64,000 bases of DNA from an uncultured Clostridia bacterium (GTDB lineage Bacteria > Bacillota > Clostridia > Oscillospirales > Acutalibacteraceae): positions 1 through 64,000 of the forward strand of contig CALWVF010000001.1 of the NCBI GenBank assembly GCA_944384925.1, written 5' to 3'. The position numbers were made by a program, and so were the translations under genes. This document shows, one piece after another, positions 40,641-51,381 of this stretch. The first letter of the stretch is position 1. The number at the start of each line of letters is the position of its first letter. The notes under the pieces are model-generated. The model saw only the letters and a list, made by a program, of their open reading frames with translations, did not search any database and was not told the DNA's origin.

Positions 40641-41924
40641 TTAGCTTTTTAATCTATTATAATTTTTGATTTTTTCCCAGTATTGCTTAAAAGCAACTTC
40701 TGTTTTATTGTTACCAAAATTATAGTAACATACATCTTTAATTTCATTTGGCAGATATTGCTGGTTAACCCAATGATTTTTGAAGTCATGGGGATATTTG
40801 TAAAATTGTCCCTTAACAGCTGCATCTTCACCATCAAAATGTTTATTTTGAAGATGACGTGGAATGTCTCCACATTTTCCTGCCTGTACGTCACTTAATG
40901 CTTGATTTATACCAATATAAGCAGAATTGGATTTAGGGGCATTACATACTAAAACAACAGCATCTGCTAAGGGAATTCGTGCTTCAGGCATTCCAACTTG
41001 TGTTGCTATATCTACACATGCCTTAACAATAGGAATAATATTCGGATATGCTAACCCAACATCTTCACATGTGCAAACCATAAGCCTGCGGCAGGCCGAT
41101 ATTAAATCACCAGCATCGAGTAACCTTGCAAGATAATGCAAAGCCGCGTTGGGGTCTGAACCTCGCATAGATTTTTGAAATGCAGAAATTATATCGTAAT
41201 GCTGATCCGAATCCCTATCATATCGCGATGAAGCTGCCTGAGTAACTTCTTTGGCTGTCTCTAGGGATATAACGCGTTTTTTTGAATACTCTACCGGAGA
41301 GGCTAAAATACATAATTCAATAGTATTAATAGATTTTCTCACATCGCCATAACACGAGGAAGCAATATAGTTTATAACATCTTTAGAAGCTTCGATTGTT
41401 TCATTATTTTCTTTAGAAAAAATTTCAACTGCACGCGCTAAAGCCTTAACTATTTCAGGAGGCTTTATGCTTTTAAACTCAAAAACAGTAGTTCTGCTAA
41501 GAAGTGCACTATATATGTAAAAGTATGGGTTTTCAGTTGTTGAGGCAATAAGAGTGATTTTTCCGTTTTCGGTGAATTCCAAAAGACTTTGTTGCTGTTT
41601 TTTATTAAAATATTGTATTTCATCTAGATAAAGCAATATTCCATTTGGAGCATGAAATGTATCTAAATCAGCTATTATATTTTTAATGTCTGAAATGCTG
41701 GCAGTTGTACAATTTAGCTTATGTATTACTTTATTTGTTTGTTTTGCAATGATTGATGAAACTGTAGTTTTACCGACACCTGCAGGCCCGTAAAATATCA
41801 TATTTGGAATTTTTCCGTTGTCTATAATTTTTCGCAAAACTTTGCCCTTAGCCAGCAGATGCTCTTGACCAACAACATCATCTAGTTTTTGTGGTCTTAA
41901 ATGTTCTGCAAGAGGTATATACAT
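40641..41924 (-). CDS. rarA: Replication-associated recombination protein A (RarA/MgsA AAA+ ATPase)
   Basis: The 427-aa ATPase has LRPQKLDDVVGQEHLL at the N-terminus, Walker A GPAGVGKTTVSS, Walker B LLYLDEIQYFNKKQQ, sensor 1 LIASTTENPYF, and the C-terminal tetramerisation region (GSDPNAALHYLARLLDAGD; PRHLQNKHFDG). It acts at stalled replication forks. The call is firm; all hallmark motifs are intact. Confidence 0.97.
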   Translation of the reverse strand: MYIPLAEHLRPQKLDDVVGQEHLLAKGKVLRKIIDNGKIPNMIFYGPAGVGKTTVSSIIAKQTNKVIHKLNCTTASISDIKNIIADLDTFHAPNGILLYLDEIQYFNKKQQQSLLEFTENGKITLIASTTENPYFYIYSALLSRTTVFEFKSIKPPEIVKALARAVEIFSKENNETIEASKDVINYIASSCYGDVRKSINTIELCILASPVEYSKKRVISLETAKEVTQAASSRYDRDSDQHYDIISAFQKSMRGSDPNAALHYLARLLDAGDLISACRRLMVCTCEDVGLAYPNIIPIVKACVDIATQVGMPEARIPLADAVVLVCNAPKSNSAYIGINQALSDVQAGKCGDIPRHLQNKHFDGEDAAVKGQFYKYPHDFKNHWVNQQYLPNEIKDVCYYNFGNNKTEVAFKQYWEKIKNYNRLKS

Positions 41925-41966
41925 TTTATCACTTCCCCGAAGTAATTTTGGGTTATATTTGTATAT

Positions 41967-42000
41967 ACATCCGGCTATGATAAATTTTCATGCCGGATGT
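41967..42000 (-). terminator. Hairpin between glyA and rarA
   Basis: ACATCCGGC (41967-41975) pairs perfectly with GCCGGATGT (41992-42000), with an inner ATGA/TCAT extension. It lies directly after the glyA stop. The minus-strand tail is only moderately T-rich, so termination may be partial. Confidence 0.6.
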
Positions 42001-42007
42001 TAAAGCC

Positions 42008-43258
42008 TTAATATATAGGATATTTATTGCAAATCTTTGAAACAGATTCCTTTACAAATTCTGAATTAGAATCGTAATCTTCTATTATTAGATTTATAAG
42101 ATCAGCTATTTGTTCCATAGTATCTTCCTTCATTCCGCGAGTTGTCACTGCAGCGGTACCGATTCTTATTCCACTTGTTACAAATGGACTTAAGGGTTCA
42201 TTAGGAATGGTATTTTTATTAACAGTGATACATACGTTATCTAGCCTTTGCTCGAGTTCTTTTCCGGTAATTCCTTTGCTGCGTAAATCGATTAGCATTA
42301 AATGATTGTCGGTTCCACCAGAAACAATAGATATACCTTTTTTTAACAATGAATTTGCAAGAGCTTTACTGTTTTTCACAATGTTTTGTGCGTATATTTT
42401 AAATTCAGGTTTCAGAGCTTCTGCGAAGCAAACAGCCTTAGCTGCGATAATGTGCATTAAAGGTCCGCCTTGTATTCCGGGGAATATAGCTTTATCGATA
42501 GCTTTTGCATATTCTTGTTTGCAGAGTATCATTCCACCTCGTGGTCCTCTAAGCGTTTTGTGTGTAGTAGTTGTGACAAAATCTGCATAAGGAACAGGGT
42601 TCTGATGAATGCCTGCAGCAACTAAACCAGCAATATGTGCCATATCTACCATTAAATATGCTCCGCAAGCATCTGCAATTTCCCTAAATTTTTTGAAATC
42701 AATTTCTCTGGAATAAGCGCTGGCTCCGCATACTATTAATTTTGGTTTAGATTCTAAAGCTAGCTGCATAACTGTGTTATAATTAATCATTTCGGTTTGT
42801 GGATCTAACCCATAGGATACAAAGTTGTAGTATTTACCAGATATATTCACAGGGGAGCCGTGTGTAAGATGTCCTCCATCGGAAAGACTCATTCCTAAAA
42901 CAGTATCGCCATGATTCAGCATAGCATAGTAAACGGCAGTATTTGCCTGGGATCCGGAATGAGGTTGAACATTAGCGTGTTCAGCTCCAAATAATTCACA
43001 TGCTCTTTTTCTTGCTATTTCTTCAACAACATCAACATATTCGCATCCACCATAATATCTGTGTGCAGGGTACCCCTCTGCATATTTGTTGGTTAAAATA
43101 CTACCCATAGCAGCTAGAACAGCAGGAGACACAATATTTTCAGAAGCAATTAATTCTAAGTTGCGTTTCTGCCTATTTAGTTCATCTGAGATTGCTTTGG
43201 ATATTTCATTGTCAAATTGTGAAATAAAATCAATATTTTTTAAAATTTCTTGTTCCAT
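42008..43258 (-). CDS. glyA: Serine hydroxymethyltransferase
   Basis: The 416-aa PLP enzyme interconverts serine and glycine with tetrahydrofolate. It has [33 protein letters not shown], the PLP lysine in [15 protein letters not shown], and [17 protein letters not shown]. Length and motifs are standard. GAAAGGATAAACC-type leader before the ATG. Confidence 0.98.
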   Translation of the reverse strand: MEQEILKNIDFISQFDNEISKAISDELNRQKRNLELIASENIVSPAVLAAMGSILTNKYAEGYPAHRYYGGCEYVDVVEEIARKRACELFGAEHANVQPHSGSQANTAVYYAMLNHGDTVLGMSLSDGGHLTHGSPVNISGKYYNFVSYGLDPQTEMINYNTVMQLALESKPKLIVCGASAYSREIDFKKFREIADACGAYLMVDMAHIAGLVAAGIHQNPVPYADFVTTTTHKTLRGPRGGMILCKQEYAKAIDKAIFPGIQGGPLMHIIAAKAVCFAEALKPEFKIYAQNIVKNSKALANSLLKKGISIVSGGTDNHLMLIDLRSKGITGKELEQRLDNVCITVNKNTIPNEPLSPFVTSGIRIGTAAVTTRGMKEDTMEQIADLINLIIEDYDSNSEFVKESVSKICNKYPIY

Positions 43259-43389
43259 AAATTAGGTTTATCCTTTCTTTGTGATATCTTGTTTTATTTA
43301 AAGTATATACTTTTTGAGGATTTATGACAATACTAAAAATTTTAAAAAATTCTTTAAAGTCAACTAATAATTATTTTTACACAAAAGAA

Positions 43390-43411
43390 AAAGGGTTCTT
43401 ATGAACCCTTT
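43390..43411 (-). terminator. Terminator downstream of the 56-aa membrane protein gene
   Basis: AAAGGGTTC (43390-43398) pairs with GAACCCTTT (43403-43411) around a 4-base loop; on the minus strand it continues CTTTTTCTTTTG. Its orientation fits the small gene at 43431-43601. Confidence 0.85.
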
Positions 43412-43430
43412 TAAATGTTTTAAAGATGTA

Positions 43431-43601
43431 TTAATTGTTATTTTCTTTGTCTTTTTTATAGTATACTAATGATAATATTAAAAAACAAACACATAAACTC
43501 AAGGGAAAAATTGCAAGAAGCATATTACCGTTGTCCATAAATTTCAAAACAGCACTAATAAAAAAACATATTGAAGCTATTATATAAAATATAAATGTCA
43601 T
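43431..43601 (-). CDS. Small membrane protein (56 aa)
   Basis: ATG 43601 follows AAAGGAG. The peptide begins MTFIFYIIASICFFISAVL, has a second hydrophobic helix (MLLAIFPLSLCVCFLILSL) and ends in a charged tail (YYKKDKENNN). Two-helix hairpin topology, family unknown. The good ribosome site and matching terminator support it as a real gene. Confidence 0.7.
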   Translation of the reverse strand: MTFIFYIIASICFFISAVLKFMDNGNMLLAIFPLSLCVCFLILSLVYYKKDKENNN

Positions 43602-43792
43602 TTTATTCTCCTTTTTTATCTATTGTATTTCACCTAAAAATTCAATGTTGTTGTTTTTGTACTTAATTGTATTATAGCATTATGTATTGCTAAAAACCAC
43701 TATAAAAATAAATACATTAGTAAGAAGTATTATAATATTTTGTCTATTTTAATATAAAAATTTTAAGATTATATGTGTTATATATCTTTATG

Positions 43793-44443
43793 TTATTCTG
43801 CACTAAATTTTTTAAGTTCATCTATTAATTGTTCTTTAGACATATCTCCATAAGGAGAAGTATTTTCATTAAATGTAACAGTAGTACCGTCTGAAGAAAT
43901 TGCTATATTATAGAAGGAATCATCGATTTCATCACTTGTTAGATCTTCGTAAAGCTCTTGAGCTAATTCTTTGTCGTTCAGTTTATATTCAACAAGAATG
44001 CTATCGATAGTACCATTAGCGAAATGATAATTATATACGATTGTAACTTGTCCTGGTAATATAGGATTATCTTCTAAAAAAGTAGCGACAACAGTGTCTC
44101 CTTTATCTTCGATATTTAATTTAAGTTCAGTATTTTCCATTGCTTCTTTTAAAGCATTTTCTATTTCTTCATCAGACATTTCAGATTCGGGACTTATACT
44201 ACCGTTTGAGTTGTTAGGGACACTACTACTATGGTTGTCGTTATTAGTTTCATTAGATTCAGAGCTTTCTTCGGAAGGATTGCTTGAATTTTCATCGATT
44301 TGTTCTGATTGACTAGTAGTTTCGGCAGGATTATCTGACTTATTTTTATTTACAAAAACTACAGAAACAACAACAAGTGTAATTAAAATAATAGCAGATG
44401 CAATTAAGATAATAATTTTTTTATTTTTGAATAACTCGTTCAT
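43793..44443 (-). CDS. Membrane-anchored extracellular protein of unknown function (216 aa)
   Basis: ATG 44443 is 9 bases after AAGGAG; the upstream TTG (44452) touches the ribosome site and is rejected. One N-terminal membrane helix (about residues 9-29, not a lipobox), then a Ser/Asn/Glu-rich linker (about 35-85), then a small acidic domain (about 90-216) with TVVATFLEDN and ISSDGTTVTFNE. The layout is that of a cell-surface protein on a flexible stalk; the C-terminal domain is not recognised. Confidence 0.75.
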   Translation of the reverse strand: MNELFKNKKIIILIASAIILITLVVVSVVFVNKNKSDNPAETTSQSEQIDENSSNPSEESSESNETNNDNHSSSVPNNSNGSISPESEMSDEEIENALKEAMENTELKLNIEDKGDTVVATFLEDNPILPGQVTIVYNYHFANGTIDSILVEYKLNDKELAQELYEDLTSDEIDDSFYNIAISSDGTTVTFNENTSPYGDMSKEQLIDELKKFSAE

Positions 44444-44879
44444 TGGAATCAACTCCTTAAAAGCTTATTTGATTATGTAAATATATTATATCATGATATC
44501 GAAAAAAAGTAAATAGCTTCATACATAAAATATTAATATAATTAAAACAAAATATTATATATAAAAGACAATATAAATAGATACTTGTGATTTATTATAA
44601 TAAAAAGAAACATAAAACGATTTAATAATATGACATAATATTATAGCACCTTGATTTTAGACTGGATACCTATTTTTATATTTAAAATCACATTTTTATA
44701 ATCAAAATTTTCACGATAACTAATTTTATAATTGATATATTGTGTTTTTTACAAATATATTTAACTTTTTGAAAAAAGTATCTTTAATATTTTATAGAAA
44801 TGTATTATAATAGATTTGTTCTTGTTAATCAATTATTACTATATTTGTATATACTTGTTAAAGAAAGGGTGGTTTACCT
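44444..44879. other. 436-base AT-rich divergent intergenic region
   Basis: It separates the membrane-anchored protein (minus) from zapA (plus). TATAAT at 44806-44811 with a weak TTTAAT at 44783-44788 (17-bp spacer) is the likeliest zapA promoter. No gene or stable hairpin seen elsewhere in it. Confidence 0.5.
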
Positions 44880-45401
44880 ATGGAAAAAAATAGATTAAGA
44901 CTTAACATTTGTGGGACAGACTATGTTATAACTTCTGAAGATAGCGAAGAATATATGTATTTAGTTGGTAAAGAAGTAGATGAAAAAATGCGTAATGTTC
45001 TTGATCATAATGATAAAATATCGGTCACAATGGCTGCTGTACTTACAGCATTGAAATACTGCGATTTATCTAAAAAATCAGAGGAAAATGCAGATAATCT
45101 TAGAGTGCAAATTAAAGATTACCTCGAGGATTCATCTAGATCTAGAATGGAAGCAGATGAAGCTAGAAGAGAGATTGAAAGAATGAAACGTGAGATACAA
45201 ATGCTCAGAATGCGTTTAGCTGAAAGTGATACAAATGTATCTGGAAATCAGAAAGTATCTAAAAAATCAAATTACGAATCCTGCCCGCCTATTTCAAAAT
45301 CTCAAACTAACTCTAATCAATCTGAATCAAATGATAATAGAGTGGAAAATAAAGAAGAAAATGAAATACTAAACTTTTTTTTAGATAAAACAGGTGAATA
45401 A
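44880..45401 (+). CDS. zapA: Cell division protein ZapA
   Basis: The 173-aa protein opens with the ZapA fold (KNRLRLNICGTDYVITSEDSEEYM in part; YLVGKEVDEKMRN), followed by a coiled coil rich in Arg/Glu (about 75-125; MEADEARREIERMKREIQML) and a polar Asn/Ser tail. ZapA bundles FtsZ filaments at mid-cell. It is longer than classical ZapA (about 90-110 aa) because of the tail, as in several Clostridia. Five bases separate it from the U32 peptidase gene, a known pairing. Confidence 0.9.
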   Translation: MEKNRLRLNICGTDYVITSEDSEEYMYLVGKEVDEKMRNVLDHNDKISVTMAAVLTALKYCDLSKKSEENADNLRVQIKDYLEDSSRSRMEADEARREIERMKREIQMLRMRLAESDTNVSGNQKVSKKSNYESCPPISKSQTNSNQSESNDNRVENKEENEILNFFLDKTGE

Positions 45402-45406
45402 CTAAA

Positions 45407-47464
45407 ATGAATAATAGGTTAGAAATACTTGCGCCGGTTGGCTCAGAAGAATCGCTATATCCTGCATGTATAATGGGTGCAGATGCGGTGTATCTTGGTG
45501 GTCAAGAATTTAGCGCAAGAAAAAATGCTAAAAATTTTAGTAGGGACTCTTTAAAAAATGCAGTTTACTATTGCCATGTGAGAAATATAAAAGTATATTT
45601 AACCGTTAATACCATGCTGAGGGATTCTGAATTACCTGATATTATGGAATTTATATCTTATGCGGCTTCGTTACCGGTAGATGCCTTTATTGTGCAAGAT
45701 TTGGGATTTGCGGTGCTAATTAAATCTAATTTCCCTCATGTAAAACTTCATGCCTCTACTCAAATGTCGATACATACTCCTGCAGGTGCAAAATATTTAT
45801 ATGATTCTGGCTTTTCGCGAGTAGTTTTGTCTAGAGAATTATCAAAAAAAGAAATAATAGAAATTGTTGCCTCTAGTCCGATTGAACTAGAGGTTTTTGT
45901 TCATGGTGCACTTTGCATGGGAGTTTCGGGCCAATGCTACTTTAGTGCGATGCTTGGAGGAAGAAGTGGTAATCGAGGGAGGTGTGCTCAACCTTGCAGA
46001 TTGCCAATGCTATGTAATAAATCAGAGTATGCATTGAGCTTAAAAGATTTATCAATTATTCCTTATTTAAAAGAACTAGAGGAAATTGGGGTTAAGTCTG
46101 CAAAAATAGAAGGAAGAATGAAGCGCCCGGAATATGTAGCAGCAACAGTTGCGGCATGCAGGAAATCCTTGGGGGATAATAGTACAATTGGATATGAGGA
46201 TTTAAGGAAGGTTTTTTCCAGATCAGGATTTACCGATGGCTATTATAAGGGTAAATTGGGTAAGGGTATGTTTGGAGTTCGTTCAAAAGAAGATGTTTTG
46301 TTGACATCGAAAGAAGTTTTAAGTTCGATACGTCAACTATATAAAGATGAGAAGCAATTTATACCTTTGGATTTTGAATTGAATGTTATGAAAAATATGC
46401 CAATAACTCTAAAAGTGAATGATGATGAAGGGAATATTGCTTGTATTGAGGGAGAAATCCCAGAACAAGCAAAAGAGAGGGGGATTTCAGAGGAACGGTG
46501 TAGAAAGCAAATTGCTAAAACCGGAGGAACACCGTTTTTTTGTAGAAATATAAAGTGTCGAATTGAAGAAGGAATATCGTTTCCTGTGTCTGAAATAAAT
46601 AAACTTAGAAGGGAAGCAATAGATTCTATATCACAAAATAGAGCAAAAAGAAGTGTGATAGAAGTATCTGAAATAAAAATTCCAAGGTTTAAGGAACATA
46701 AAGCCCCACCGATACCTAAAGTTAGAGTTAGAGTGCCAAGTTGGAATATTCCAGAGACATTAAAAAAATGCGAGCTGATTTATATACCAGCTCATACGCC
46801 GATTGATCAGCAAAAAAGATTGATGGATAGTGGATATAAAATAGCTTTAGAGATTCCAAGATGTATGTTTGGTAAAGAAAAAGAAATATTTGATATGCTT
46901 AAATCTGCCAAAAAAGCCGGTATAACAGATGTTTGGGCTGGCAATATTGGTGCAATTGAAATTGCCGAGGCAATAGGAATGAGTATACATGGAGGGTTTG
47001 GTCTAAATATTGCAAATAGCCAAAGTATAAGTTGGGCAGAGGAAAAAGGATTAAAGGATATAGAGATCTCTTTTGAATTATCATTAAAACAAATTAGTGA
47101 ATTACAAGGCAATATACCAAGAGGAATTATTGCTTATGGAAGGTTACCATTGATGATAACAAGAAATATACCTGGAGCAAATGGAGTAAATGAAATAATA
47201 AATTATGGAAATTGCACTAATTTAAGAGATAGAAAAAATATAAAATTTCCCGTAATGTATAATTTTGACTATATAGAGGTATTAAATTCTATACCACTAT
47301 ATATAGGGGATAAACTTTTAGATATTCAAAATATAGATTTTACTGTTTTATGGTATAGTGTTGAAAACTCTGTGGAAATTGAGGAAAATTTACATGTTTT
47401 CAACAAACAAGAATCGATTAAAACTCCTATTACTCGGGGTTTATATTATAAGGGAGTTGAGTAA
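45407..47464 (+). CDS. U32 family peptidase / rRNA hydroxylation-type protein
   Basis: The 685-aa protein has LEILAPVGSEESLYPACIMGADAVYLGG at the N-terminus (quoted over two blocks: EILAPVGSEE and GADAVYLGG) and the U32 signature EVFVHGALCMGVSGQCYFS plus GNRGRCAQPCRLP. The cysteines are typical of the group that includes RlhA-like 23S rRNA hydroxylation factors; a DUF3656-like part follows. Genuine peptidase activity is doubtful for many U32 members. Co-transcribed with zapA. Confidence 0.9.
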   Translation: MNNRLEILAPVGSEESLYPACIMGADAVYLGGQEFSARKNAKNFSRDSLKNAVYYCHVRNIKVYLTVNTMLRDSELPDIMEFISYAASLPVDAFIVQDLGFAVLIKSNFPHVKLHASTQMSIHTPAGAKYLYDSGFSRVVLSRELSKKEIIEIVASSPIELEVFVHGALCMGVSGQCYFSAMLGGRSGNRGRCAQPCRLPMLCNKSEYALSLKDLSIIPYLKELEEIGVKSAKIEGRMKRPEYVAATVAACRKSLGDNSTIGYEDLRKVFSRSGFTDGYYKGKLGKGMFGVRSKEDVLLTSKEVLSSIRQLYKDEKQFIPLDFELNVMKNMPITLKVNDDEGNIACIEGEIPEQAKERGISEERCRKQIAKTGGTPFFCRNIKCRIEEGISFPVSEINKLRREAIDSISQNRAKRSVIEVSEIKIPRFKEHKAPPIPKVRVRVPSWNIPETLKKCELIYIPAHTPIDQQKRLMDSGYKIALEIPRCMFGKEKEIFDMLKSAKKAGITDVWAGNIGAIEIAEAIGMSIHGGFGLNIANSQSISWAEEKGLKDIEISFELSLKQISELQGNIPRGIIAYGRLPLMITRNIPGANGVNEIINYGNCTNLRDRKNIKFPVMYNFDYIEVLNSIPLYIGDKLLDIQNIDFTVLWYSVENSVEIEENLHVFNKQESIKTPITRGLYYKGVE

Positions 47465-47513
47465 TTGATTAAATTATTGTTTAAATTATACATATGGAAG
47501 GAGAGTGAAAATT

Positions 47514-47954
47514 ATGGAAGTAAAAATAATAAAGAAAAGGGAAATGGCAATAATTCCCAAATATTCCACTACTGGGGCAGCAGCAGCAGATTTGTATGCG
47601 TGTATAGAAGAAAACATAATATTAAAGCCTGGAGATAGAGTATTGGTTCCAACCGGGATAGCAATAAGTTTGCCAAGTAAAGACTATGTAGCGTTGATTT
47701 TTGCAAGAAGTGGGCTTGCGATTAAAAAAGGAATATGCCTTACAAATGGAGTAGGTGTGATAGATAGTGATTATCGAGGAGAGATAAGTGTAGGGCTATG
47801 CAATATGAGCGATAAACCTTACACAATATTGGTTAATGAGCGTATAGCACAGTTATCAATTATGCCGGTAGTACCTGTGAAATTTAAAGAAACTAATAAT
47901 CTTGATCAAACAGAACGCGAAAATAATGGTTTTGGGTCAACAGGAAGAACATAA
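47514..47954 (+). CDS. dut: dUTP pyrophosphatase (trimeric dUTPase)
   Basis: The 146-aa enzyme contains the five motifs: YSTTGAAAADLYA, ARSGLAIKKGI, NGVGVIDSDYRGEI, NERIAQLSIMPV and NNGFGSTGR. It hydrolyses dUTP to dUMP, preventing uracil incorporation and feeding thymidylate synthesis. ATG 47514 is placed after AAGGAGAG; a GTG at 47505 overlaps that site and is rejected. Confidence 0.97.
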   Translation: MEVKIIKKREMAIIPKYSTTGAAAADLYACIEENIILKPGDRVLVPTGIAISLPSKDYVALIFARSGLAIKKGICLTNGVGVIDSDYRGEISVGLCNMSDKPYTILVNERIAQLSIMPVVPVKFKETNNLDQTERENNGFGSTGRT

Positions 47955-48260
47955 TATAAGTTTATATAGGTTAATTTATATATAAATTTTTAAATAATAA
48001 AATAATATATAAATAAATCGTAAAAAAATTTCTATTAACGCTATTTAAGGTTGAGAAAAATAATATCTGGGGTTATAATATAATAGTAAAAATAAATTTA
48101 GTTTCTCTTTTTATTATGTTTATTTGTTAGATTATTAAATAGTTATTTTTGATATTTAGTTGTAAACAAAGATGTCATTAATTTGTATAATATAATTTTT
48201 ATACTGTGATTTATCATTTATAAAATTTTTTACTCATGTGCGTTTGGAAGGAGAATTTTA
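47955..48260 (+). other. 306-base AT-rich region upstream of mreB
   Basis: Contains TATAAT at 48186-48191 and a second at 48191-48196; a -35-like TAAACA (48163-48168) stands 17 bases from the first. A promoter for mreB is likely here. No gene or strong hairpin found. Confidence 0.45.
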
Positions 48261-49268
48261 ATGTTTTCAAAGGATATTGGTATAGATTTAGGAACAGCTA
48301 ATACTTTGGTCTTTATGAAAGGCAAAGGTATTATTATGAGAGAACCATCTGTTGTTGCGGTTGATGTCCGCACAGATACAGTTTTAGCTGTTGGGGAAAA
48401 TGCAAAGCAAATGATAGGCCGTACACCTGGCTCAATTGTAGCATTGCGTCCGTTAAAAGACGGTGTCATTGCTAATTTTGACATTACTGCTGCAATGCTT
48501 AAACATTTTATTAAAAAGTCTGTGAAATCTAGCTTATTTAATAAACCAAGAGTAGTTGTATGTATACCATCTGGAGTTACAGAAGTTGAGAGGCGTGCTG
48601 TTGAAGATGCTGCTAAACAAGCAGGAGCAGGAAGTGTCGAGCTTATAGAGGAGCCTATGGCAGCAGCAATTGGGGCAAATCTTCCGGTAGCAGAACCAAC
48701 CGGCAGCATGGTTGTCGATATTGGAGGAGGTACTTCAGAAGTAGCAGTTATCTCACTTGGAGATATAGTTACAGCTTGTTCAGTACGTGTAGCAGGGGAT
48801 AAGTTCGATGAATCAATTATCTCTTATGTGAAGAAAAAGTATAATCTATTAATAGGTGAAAGAACTGCAGAAACAATAAAAATAGAAATAGGCTCGGCTT
48901 TTCCGTATGAAGGAGAAGGCAAAATAGATATTAAAGGAAGAAATTTAGTAGATGGATTACCAAAAAATATAACTATTTCGTCCGAGGAAGTTCGTGAAGC
49001 TCTTTCTGATTCAATTAATACAATAGTTGATGCTATAAAAGATACTCTTGAAAATACACCTCCGGAACTTTCTTCTGATATTATTGATCATGGAATCACT
49101 TTAACAGGAGGCGGAGCTTTACTAAGAGGTTTGGATAAATTAATAACTCAAGAGACAAGTATGCCGGTGTATGTTGCAGAAAGCCCATTAGACTGTGTTG
49201 TAGATGGAACAGGAAAAAGTTTAGAAATTAGTTTACCGAAAGAATATTATAGAGCTAAGAAGAGATAA
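48261..49268 (+). CDS. mreB: Rod-shape-determining actin homologue MreB
   Basis: The 335-aa protein has the actin-fold ATP-binding blocks: [20 protein letters not shown] (phosphate 1), [17 protein letters not shown] (phosphate 2) and [15 protein letters not shown] (adenosine). [14 protein letters not shown] is typical of MreB/Mbl. It polymerises under the membrane to direct lateral wall synthesis. mreC and mreD do not follow; the gene is alone with its own terminator, so it may be an Mbl-type paralogue rather than the mreBCD copy. Confidence 0.95.
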   Translation: MFSKDIGIDLGTANTLVFMKGKGIIMREPSVVAVDVRTDTVLAVGENAKQMIGRTPGSIVALRPLKDGVIANFDITAAMLKHFIKKSVKSSLFNKPRVVVCIPSGVTEVERRAVEDAAKQAGAGSVELIEEPMAAAIGANLPVAEPTGSMVVDIGGGTSEVAVISLGDIVTACSVRVAGDKFDESIISYVKKKYNLLIGERTAETIKIEIGSAFPYEGEGKIDIKGRNLVDGLPKNITISSEEVREALSDSINTIVDAIKDTLENTPPELSSDIIDHGITLTGGGALLRGLDKLITQETSMPVYVAESPLDCVVDGTGKSLEISLPKEYYRAKKR

Positions 49269-49289
49269 CGCTTCTGTGATTAAATAGTA

Positions 49290-49321
49290 AGGGCACATGT
49301 AATCTATACATGTGCCTTTTT
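49290..49321 (+). terminator. Terminator of mreB
   Basis: GGCACATGTA (49292-49301) and TACATGTGCC (49307-49316) form a perfect 10-bp stem with a 5-base loop, followed by TTTTT. Confidence 0.93.
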
Positions 49322-49356
49322 GTGAAATATGTTTTTTGTAATTATAAATAAAAAGT

Positions 49357-49384
49357 AAAACAATGGAAAAATCCATTGTTTTTA
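49357..49384 (+). terminator. Second terminator-like hairpin after mreB
   Basis: AAAACAATGGA and TCCATTGTTTT form a perfect stem around AAAA, followed by further Ts. No gene lies between it and the mreB terminator, so it may be a tandem terminator or a leader attenuator for the short frame at 49432. Confidence 0.7.
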
Positions 49385-49431
49385 AGAAAGGAAATTATGT
49401 TAAGAAATTTAAGCAAAGCGAGGAGATATTC

Positions 49432-49557
49432 ATGTTTAATGAAGTAAAATATTTAAAAGGAGATTATAATGTTAAATACTTTGATAATTTAAACTCGAAA
49501 ATATTGATTAAAATTAAAAATATATTTTATGAAAACAAAATGATGAAGAAAATGTAA
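49432..49557 (+). CDS. Possible small basic protein (41 aa)
   Basis: ATG after GAGGAG with a 6-7 base spacer; the product is Lys/Asn/Tyr-rich (MFNEVKYLKGDYNVKYF, ending MMKKM). A longer frame from 49363 begins inside a hairpin and is rejected. No homology recognised; it could be chance. 49558-49827 beyond it is AT-rich with nothing recognised. Confidence 0.35.
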   Translation: MFNEVKYLKGDYNVKYFDNLNSKILIKIKNIFYENKMMKKM

Positions 49558-49827
49558 ATTAAAAGTCGAATGTACTATGTTTATATCATAAATATATCCT
49601 CGCTTATTAATATATAATAGCACATATGAGCAGTAATGTCAACAAAAAAAGGGAACTAACGTTTAATAATGGTAAATTTTAGAATATTGTTATTAATTTA
49701 AAAAGATAAGCAAAATAAAATTAGCGTTTATGATAATAGATTTTTATTTAACACACAAAATTAAAAAAGATTTTTATGAAAAATTAAATTAAAAATATTT
49801 GCTTGATTTAAGCTAATGATTATATTA

Positions 49828-51204
49828 TTAAAATTCTAGATATTCATTGATATAATTGACAATCGAATCAATTTTTATTCTTTCTTGTTTCATAGAATCT
49901 CTATCTCGAATAGTGACACAAGAATCCTCTAAACTGTCGAAATCAAAGGTAATGCAGAAAGGAGTTCCGATTTCATCTTGACGTCGATATCTTTTACCAA
50001 TTGATCCGGCATCATCATATTCTACCATAAAATGTTTTGTAAGCATAGAATAAACTTCTTCTGCTTTTTCTCCAAGTTTTTTTGAAAGAGGAAGTACAGC
50101 TGCTTTATATGGAGCTATAGCAGGGTGAAGATGTAAAACGGTTCTGATATCATTCTCTGCAATTTCCTCTTCTTCATATGCATCGCATAAAAATGCTAGG
50201 CAAACCCTATCAGCACCTAATGAAGGTTCTATGACATAAGGAATATATTTTTCGTTTGAGGAATTATCAAAGTATTCTAAGCTTTTTCCAGATACATTTT
50301 GGTGTTGGGTTAAATCAAAGTCTGTTCTGTCTGCAATTCCCCAAAGCTCGCCCCAACCAAATGGAAATAAAAATTCTATATCGGTAGTTGCGTTAGAATA
50401 GTGAGACAATTCCTTTGCAGAATGATCTCTAAGGCGAATGCTGCCTTCTCTGATACCTAAATTTATCAGCCAATTCTTGCAATATTCTTTCCAAAAATTA
50501 AACCATTCAAGATCTGTCCCTGGTTTACAGAAAAACTCTAGTTCCATTTGCTCGAATTCTCGTGTGCGGAATATAAAATTACCGGGAGTAATTTCGTTTC
50601 TAAAAGATTTTCCAATTTGAGCCACACCGAAGGGTATTTTTTTTCTTGTCGTACGTTGTACATTTGCAAAGTTCACGAAGATGCCTTGAGCGGTTTCAGG
50701 GCGAAGGAAAATTTCATTTTTTGAATCTTCTGTAACACCTTGAAAGGTTTTAAACATTAAGTTAAACTTTCTAATATCTGTAAAATTTTCAGATCCACAA
50801 TTAGGGCATTTGATATGGTGTTCTGAAATATAGTTAGTCATTTCATCAAAAGACATGCCGTTTGGGTCTACGTTTTCGTTTTCGATTAGTTTATCAGCGC
50901 GATGACGAGTTTTGCAATCTTTACAATCCATCAAAGGGTCGGAAAAACCGCCCACATGACCGGAAGCAACCCAGGTTTGAGGATTCATTAATATTGCGGA
51001 ATCTAAGCCGACATTATATTTACATTCTTGAACGAATTTACGAATCCAAGCACGTTTAACATTATTTTTAAATTCGACACCTAAAGGGCCGTAATCCCAT
51101 GTGTTAGAAAGTCCACCATAAATTTCAGAGCCAGAATAAACGAAACCTCTGTTTTTACAGAGAGCGACGATTTTTTCCATATTTTTTTTATTGTTTAATG
51201 ACAT
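49828..51204 (-). CDS. glyS: Glycyl-tRNA synthetase, dimeric (eukaryotic/archaeal-type)
   Basis: The 458-aa class II synthetase charges tRNA-Gly. It has [16 protein letters not shown] at the N-terminus, motif 2 [22 protein letters not shown], motif 3 [15 protein letters not shown], a zinc-like CXXC pair in the insertion ([19 protein letters not shown]), and a C-terminal anticodon-binding domain. This single-chain form replaces bacterial GlyQ/GlyS in many Firmicutes. No T-box leader is visible in the short gap upstream. Confidence 0.97.
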   Translation of the reverse strand: MSLNNKKNMEKIVALCKNRGFVYSGSEIYGGLSNTWDYGPLGVEFKNNVKRAWIRKFVQECKYNVGLDSAILMNPQTWVASGHVGGFSDPLMDCKDCKTRHRADKLIENENVDPNGMSFDEMTNYISEHHIKCPNCGSENFTDIRKFNLMFKTFQGVTEDSKNEIFLRPETAQGIFVNFANVQRTTRKKIPFGVAQIGKSFRNEITPGNFIFRTREFEQMELEFFCKPGTDLEWFNFWKEYCKNWLINLGIREGSIRLRDHSAKELSHYSNATTDIEFLFPFGWGELWGIADRTDFDLTQHQNVSGKSLEYFDNSSNEKYIPYVIEPSLGADRVCLAFLCDAYEEEEIAENDIRTVLHLHPAIAPYKAAVLPLSKKLGEKAEEVYSMLTKHFMVEYDDAGSIGKRYRRQDEIGTPFCITFDFDSLEDSCVTIRDRDSMKQERIKIDSIVNYINEYLEF

Positions 51205-51381
51205 ATTATTTCTCCTTAAACATAATGGTTATATACTGTAATTATATTAAGCTAAATTTCAGACATTGTCAAATATAAATATGAGAACGATATAGAAGAA
51301 AGTAAAAAATAAAAATAATAATTTATCTAAAATTGGTAAAAATATAAGTAATAAAATTCTAAAAATAGTGAGTATAAATTT

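Noticed and set aside
49363..49431. N-terminal part of a 64-aa frame after mreB
   Set aside because: Its ATG is inside the stem of a perfect hairpin with a T-run, a terminator-like element; only the ATG at 49432 has a ribosome site.
51205..51381. T-box riboswitch upstream of glyS
   Set aside because: No T-box consensus or terminator/antiterminator pair could be found in the AT-rich upstream gap.
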